A stretch of DNA of 46,510 bases from LMUY01 sp964244655. Its GTDB lineage: Bacteria > Pseudomonadota > Alphaproteobacteria > Acetobacterales > Acetobacteraceae. Under the pieces are notes generated by a model. That model searched no databases and was not told where the DNA came from. It was given only the letters and a program-made list of their open reading frames with translations. Shown here piece after piece: positions 43,348 through 46,510 of this stretch. The stretch covers positions 1 to 46,510 of the forward strand of contig CAXTJU010000021.1 in NCBI GenBank assembly GCA_964244655.1. The letters run 5' to 3'. Numbering within the stretch: position 1 is the stretch's first letter; every line of letters begins with the position of its first letter. The position numbers and the translations under genes were made by a program.

Positions 43348-44700
43348 ATGGCTGCCAGCAACAAAGCCACCAGCATAGACCTGTTCAGCTTCAGCACGCC
43401 GCAGATGCGCGCGTTCCACATGAGTTGGATCGGCTTCTTCGTCTGCTTCTTCGCCTGGTTCGCCACCGCGCCGCTGATGCCGGTGATCAAGGGCGACCTG
43501 CACCTGACCAGCGACCAGGTTTACTCCATCGGCATCGCCGGCGTGTTCGCCACCGTGCTCGCCCGCTTCGTCATCGGGCCGCTGTGCGACAAGTACGGCC
43601 CGCGCGCGACCTACACCGCCTTGCTCACGCTCGGCGCCCTGCCGGTGATCGGCGTGGCGTTCGCCTGGGATTACACCTCGTTCCTGGTGCTCCGCCTGCT
43701 GATCGGCATCATCGGCGCGAGCTTCGTCATCACTCAGTTCCACACCTCGGTGATGTTCGCGCCCAACGTCGTCGGCACCGCCAACGCGACGGTGGGCGGC
43801 TGGGGCAACGCGGGCGGCGGCGTCACCCAGAGCGCCATGCCGGTGATCCTCGCCGGCGTCGCGGCGCTTGGGTTCAGCCTGGGCACCTCTTGGCGCTACG
43901 CCCAGGTGCTGCCCGCCGTGCTGATGTTGCTGACGGCCGTGGGCTACTGGAAGCTCACCCAGGACACGCCGGAGGGCAACTTCGCCGACATGCGCCGCAT
44001 GGGCCTCTCCACCGCGGTCGGCAAGAAGGGCGGCCTGGCCGTCATGAAGGAAGCGGGCCGCAACTACCGGGTGTGGCTGCTGGGCGCCTGCTACGGCGCG
44101 TCCTTCGGCGTCGAGCTGTTCGTGCACTCGATCGCGGTGACCTACTACTACGACCACTACAAGCTCTCGATCGAGAACGCCGGCTACGCGGTCGGCGCGT
44201 TCGGCCTGCTGGCCCTGTTCGCCCGTGCGGTCGGCGGCCTGCTGTCCGACAAGGTGGCGCGCACGCGGGGGCTGGACGGGCGCACCTGGCTGCTGTTCGC
44301 CCTGATGATCGGCGAGGGCGTGTTCCTGATCGCCTTCTCCCAGGCGGGAACGGCCGCGGTGGCGGTCTCGCTAATGCTGGTGTTCGGGCTGTTCACCCAC
44401 ATGGCGTGCGGCTCGCTCTACGCGCTGGTGCCGTTCATCGACCGCAAGGTGCTCGGCGGCGTGTGCGGCATCATCGGCGCTGGCGGCAACATCGGCGGCG
44501 TCGCGGCCGGGCTGTTGCTGCGCGGCACCGGCAACCCGCAGCTCTGCTTCCTGGTGCTCGGCATCGCCGCCATCGCCTGCGCGTGCGGGGCGGCCAGCAT
44601 CCGCTTCTCCATCAAGCACAAGCAGGAGGAGCAGGCGCTCTACGACGCGGCAGTGGCGCAGCGCACCGCTTCCGCCTCCGGGATGCAGCTGGCCGCCTGA
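43348..44700 (+). CDS. NarK/NasA-type nitrate/nitrite MFS transporter
   Basis: A 450-residue, 12-helix MFS transporter. The nitrate signature GGWGNAGGGVTQSAMP in helix 5 and GIIGAGGNIGGVAAGLLLRG in helix 11 are the NNP-family motifs. RFVIGPLCDKYGPR is the loop with the substrate-contacting Arg. It would import nitrate (or export nitrite) for assimilation or respiration; no reductase genes are in the window. ATG 43348 is chosen because the protein then begins just before helix 1; an upstream in-frame extension (from 43207) is not conserved-looking. Confidence 0.93.
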   Translation: MAASNKATSIDLFSFSTPQMRAFHMSWIGFFVCFFAWFATAPLMPVIKGDLHLTSDQVYSIGIAGVFATVLARFVIGPLCDKYGPRATYTALLTLGALPVIGVAFAWDYTSFLVLRLLIGIIGASFVITQFHTSVMFAPNVVGTANATVGGWGNAGGGVTQSAMPVILAGVAALGFSLGTSWRYAQVLPAVLMLLTAVGYWKLTQDTPEGNFADMRRMGLSTAVGKKGGLAVMKEAGRNYRVWLLGACYGASFGVELFVHSIAVTYYYDHYKLSIENAGYAVGAFGLLALFARAVGGLLSDKVARTRGLDGRTWLLFALMIGEGVFLIAFSQAGTAAVAVSLMLVFGLFTHMACGSLYALVPFIDRKVLGGVCGIIGAGGNIGGVAAGLLLRGTGNPQLCFLVLGIAAIACACGAASIRFSIKHKQEEQALYDAAVAQRTASASGMQLAA

Positions 44701-44772
44701 CGCCGGCAGCCATCCGCCCAGGCTGAACCAGAGGGCTGAACCAGGGGCTGTCCGCGGGATCGCGGGCGGCCC

Positions 44773-44826
44773 TTGCTTCACGCCCCCCCTTCGCCATGTT
44801 ATCCGCATCGTGGACCGGCGCGGTCC
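44773..44826 (+). promoter_or_regulatory. Likely nfuA promoter and adjoining palindrome
   Basis: TTGCTT (44773-44778) and TGTTAT (44797-44802) make a sigma70-like pair with an 18-base spacer. A perfect inverted repeat GGACCG-GCG-CGGTCC (44812-44826) follows within the early transcript and could be an operator or leader hairpin. A two-copy GGCTGAACCAG repeat (44721-44744) lies further upstream. Confidence 0.45.
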
Positions 44827-44845
44827 CCATTCGGAAGGCAAGACG

Positions 44846-45403
44846 ATGTTCATCGAGACCGAGGGCACCCCGAACCCGGCCACCCTCAAGTTCCTGCCCG
44901 GCCGCGACGTGATGACCCAGGGCACCGCCGACTTCGCCACCCCCGACGCCGCTGGCCGCTCGCCGCTCGCCCAGGCGCTGTTCCAGTTGCCCGGCGTCGC
45001 CCGCGTGTTCCTCGGCGGTGACTTCGTGACCATCACCAAGGCCGACGGCGCCGAGTGGCAGGCGCTGCGCCCCCAGGTGCTGGGCGCCATCATGGAGCAT
45101 TTCGTGGCCGGCCGCCCAGTAATGGAAGGCGCCACCGACGCGCTGGACGAGGACGTGGCGCCTGAGGACCGCGAGATCGTCGAGCAGATCAAGGAGCTGC
45201 TGGACACCCGGGTCCGCCCGGCGGTGGCCAGCGACGGCGGCGACATCGTGTTCCGCGGCTACCGCGAGGGCGTGGTGATGCTGCACATGCAGGGCGCCTG
45301 CTCCGGCTGCCCGTCCAGCTCCGCCACCCTGAAGCACGGCATCGAGAACATGCTGCGCCACTACGTGCCGGAAGTGCAGTCGGTGCAGCAGGTCGAGATG
45401 TAG
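44846..45403 (+). CDS. NfuA-type Fe-S cluster carrier (NifU family)
   Basis: A 185-residue protein with an N-terminal Nfu scaffold domain (FIETEGTPNPATLKFLPGRD, FQLPGVARVFLGGDFVTITK) and a C-terminal NifU domain. Cys152 and Cys155 (ACSGCPSSSATLKHGIENML) bind a shared [4Fe-4S] cluster between two subunits. It delivers clusters to targets such as aconitase, which is also in this window. It is followed 4 bases later by a nitroreductase gene. Confidence 0.94.
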   Translation: MFIETEGTPNPATLKFLPGRDVMTQGTADFATPDAAGRSPLAQALFQLPGVARVFLGGDFVTITKADGAEWQALRPQVLGAIMEHFVAGRPVMEGATDALDEDVAPEDREIVEQIKELLDTRVRPAVASDGGDIVFRGYREGVVMLHMQGACSGCPSSSATLKHGIENMLRHYVPEVQSVQQVEM

Positions 45404-45407
45404 CCGC

Positions 45408-45992
45408 TTGCCGCTGGACGAGGCGGCGCGCCAGGTCCTGTTCACCCAGGCGCGCACCCCCGGCCAGTGGCAGGACGAACCGGTGGCCGAGGAGGCGTTG
45501 CAGGAGATGTACGCCCTCCTGCGCCTCGGCCCCACCTCCGCCAACTGCTCCCCGGCGCGCTTCCTGTTCCTGCGCTCGCCCGAAGCCAAGCAGCGCCTCC
45601 GCCCCGCCCTCTCCGCCGGCAACCTGGACAAGGCGCTAGCTGCCCCCGTGGTCGCCGTGGTGGCGCACGACCCGCGCTTCTACGACCAGCTGCCCAAGCT
45701 GTTCCCCCACGCTGACGCCCGCGCCTGGTTCGCCGGCAACGCCGCGCTGGCGGGCGAGACCGCCTTCCGCAACGGCACGCTGCAAGGCGCCTACCTCATC
45801 ATGGCCGCCCGCGCCGTGGGGCTGGACGCCGCCCCGATGAGCGGCTTCGACACCGCCCGGGTGGACGACATCTTCTTCATCGCCAGCGGCTGGCGCTCCA
45901 ACTTCCTCGTCAACCTCGGCCATGGCGACCCGGCGGGCCTCGGTCCCCGCTCCCCCCGGCTGACGTTTGGCGAGGCCTGCCTGGTGCTGTGA
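45408..45992 (+). CDS. RutE/HadB-type nitroreductase (putative malonic semialdehyde reductase)
   Basis: A 194-residue FMN-dependent nitroreductase-family protein. LLRLGPTSANCSPARFLFLR is the FMN-binding start, and LQGAYLIMAARAVGLDAAPM with SGFD is the typical second half of RutE. RutE reduces malonic semialdehyde in pyrimidine breakdown, but no other rut genes are present, so the true substrate is uncertain. The start is TTG 45408, 4 bases after nfuA; the first residues LDEAARQVLFTQART fit the family. Confidence 0.9.
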   Translation: MPLDEAARQVLFTQARTPGQWQDEPVAEEALQEMYALLRLGPTSANCSPARFLFLRSPEAKQRLRPALSAGNLDKALAAPVVAVVAHDPRFYDQLPKLFPHADARAWFAGNAALAGETAFRNGTLQGAYLIMAARAVGLDAAPMSGFDTARVDDIFFIASGWRSNFLVNLGHGDPAGLGPRSPRLTFGEACLVL

Positions 45993-45993
45993 G

Positions 45994-46510
45994 ATGCGGC
46001 TGCTGGTGCTGGACGCGGCACTCGACCACTGCTCCGCCGCCCTGATGGAGGGCGGGCATTGCCTAGGCCTCCACGCCGCCGCCAACGCCCGCGCCGCCGC
46101 CGCCGAGCTGCCGGTGTTCGTGCAGGCCTTGCTCGCGGCGCACGGGCAGCACTTTGCCGCCGTGGCGGTCACGGTGGGGCCGGGCAGCTTCACCGGGCTG
46201 CGCGGCGCGCAGGCCCTGGCCCACGGCCTGGCGCTGGGCGCGGGGGTGCCGACCGTAGGGGTGGCGGTGGCCGAAGCCCTCCTGGCCGCCGCCGACCCCG
46301 CCGGCCGCACGCCCTGGGTCGCCCTGGACACGCGGCGGGCCGGCCAGGTGTATTTCGGCGATGCGGCGGCCATGGCCTGCCTCGCGCTGGACGCGTTGCC
46401 GCCGCTCCCCGGCCCCGTCCTGATCCTGGGCAACGCGGGCGAGGCCGCCGCCGCAGCCCTGCGCGCCCGCGGGATGGACGCCGTGGCCGGCGCCGCGGCG
46501 GTCGTCGACC
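45994..46510 (+). CDS. tsaB: TsaB, tRNA threonylcarbamoyladenosine biosynthesis protein (partial)
   Basis: The first 172 residues of TsaB, the dimerisation partner of TsaD in t6A37 synthesis; the gene runs off the window. MRLLVLDAALDHCSAALMEG opens the actin-like fold. VTVGPGSFTGLRGAQALAHG is the family signature. WVALDTRRAGQVYF follows. It begins 1 base after the nitroreductase stop, so it is in the same transcription unit. Confidence 0.92.
   Translation, partial: MRLLVLDAALDHCSAALMEGGHCLGLHAAANARAAAAELPVFVQALLAAHGQHFAAVAVTVGPGSFTGLRGAQALAHGLALGAGVPTVGVAVAEALLAAADPAGRTPWVALDTRRAGQVYFGDAAAMACLALDALPPLPGPVLILGNAGEAAAAALRARGMDAVAGAAAVVD

Noticed and set aside
44721..44744. Two-copy GGCTGAACCAG repeat
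   Set aside because: Only two units with a 13-base period and no associated features; insufficient to call a functional repeat.

Overview
This is a GC-rich, gene-dense chromosomal window. Most genes are housekeeping, and several small accessory or decaying modules are interspersed. Gene content points to an alphaproteobacterium, most likely Rhodospirillales/Acetobacteraceae. The evidence is the HslV N-terminal extension of the alphaproteobacterial type, the miaB-phoH-ybeY-corC order, ccmA/ccmB, and a small wHTH-like protein of a type I associate with Acetobacteraceae. The assignment is inferred from content only; no 16S or other marker is present. Layout: 1-1094 holds the start of a divergent gene (possibly rlmB-like), an enoyl-CoA hydratase and a tRNA-Tyr. 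1095-2160 holds a decayed beta-propeller fragment and a four-repeat DUF347 membrane protein. 2193-5774 is the most unusual block: a DUF3034 outer-membrane-like protein, an exported group 1 truncated globin, a periplasmic cupredoxin and a chemoreceptor, tightly packed behind a palindrome. 5847-7652 holds an SDR, a thioesterase and a cupin. 7663-10297 is larC-larE-larB, for nickel-pincer nucleotide cofactor synthesis, with no larA here; an aldo/keto reductase overlaps its end. 11440-16424 holds an S9 peptidase, an MHS-type transporter and, on the minus strand, a benzoylformate-decarboxylase-like ThDP enzyme. 16494-19182 (minus) is a copper locus: DUF2946, an unknown envelope protein, CopC and CopD. 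It is followed by a YidB-family protein with a Met/Gln/Gly-rich repeat and an M29 aminopeptidase. 21157-23664 holds a CoA transferase and two GNAT acetyltransferases. 23670-25210 is a decaying stretch: a truncated DUF4160, a frameshifted DUF2442 and a frameshifted M19 dipeptidase. 25217-26608 (minus) is ccmA-ccmB, split by a 162-bp palindromic MITE-like element with a 5-bp target duplication. 26742-29429 is acnA. A short AT-rich island (about 29880-30300) precedes a GH26-like hydrolase with two CBM60-like repeats. 32373-37703 holds a Glyoxalase_8-domain fusion, an MFS transporter, sufE, hslVU and a second, different DUF4160/DUF2442-type pair with its own frameshift. 37878-46510 holds a small membrane protein with an HTH protein, an NmrA-like reductase, miaB-phoH-ybeY-corC, a NarK-type nitrate/nitrite transporter with a structured leader, nfuA, a RutE-like nitroreductase and the start of tsaB. 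Three genes carry single-base frameshifts in or next to short G/C runs, so either homopolymer sequencing errors or real decay must be considered.
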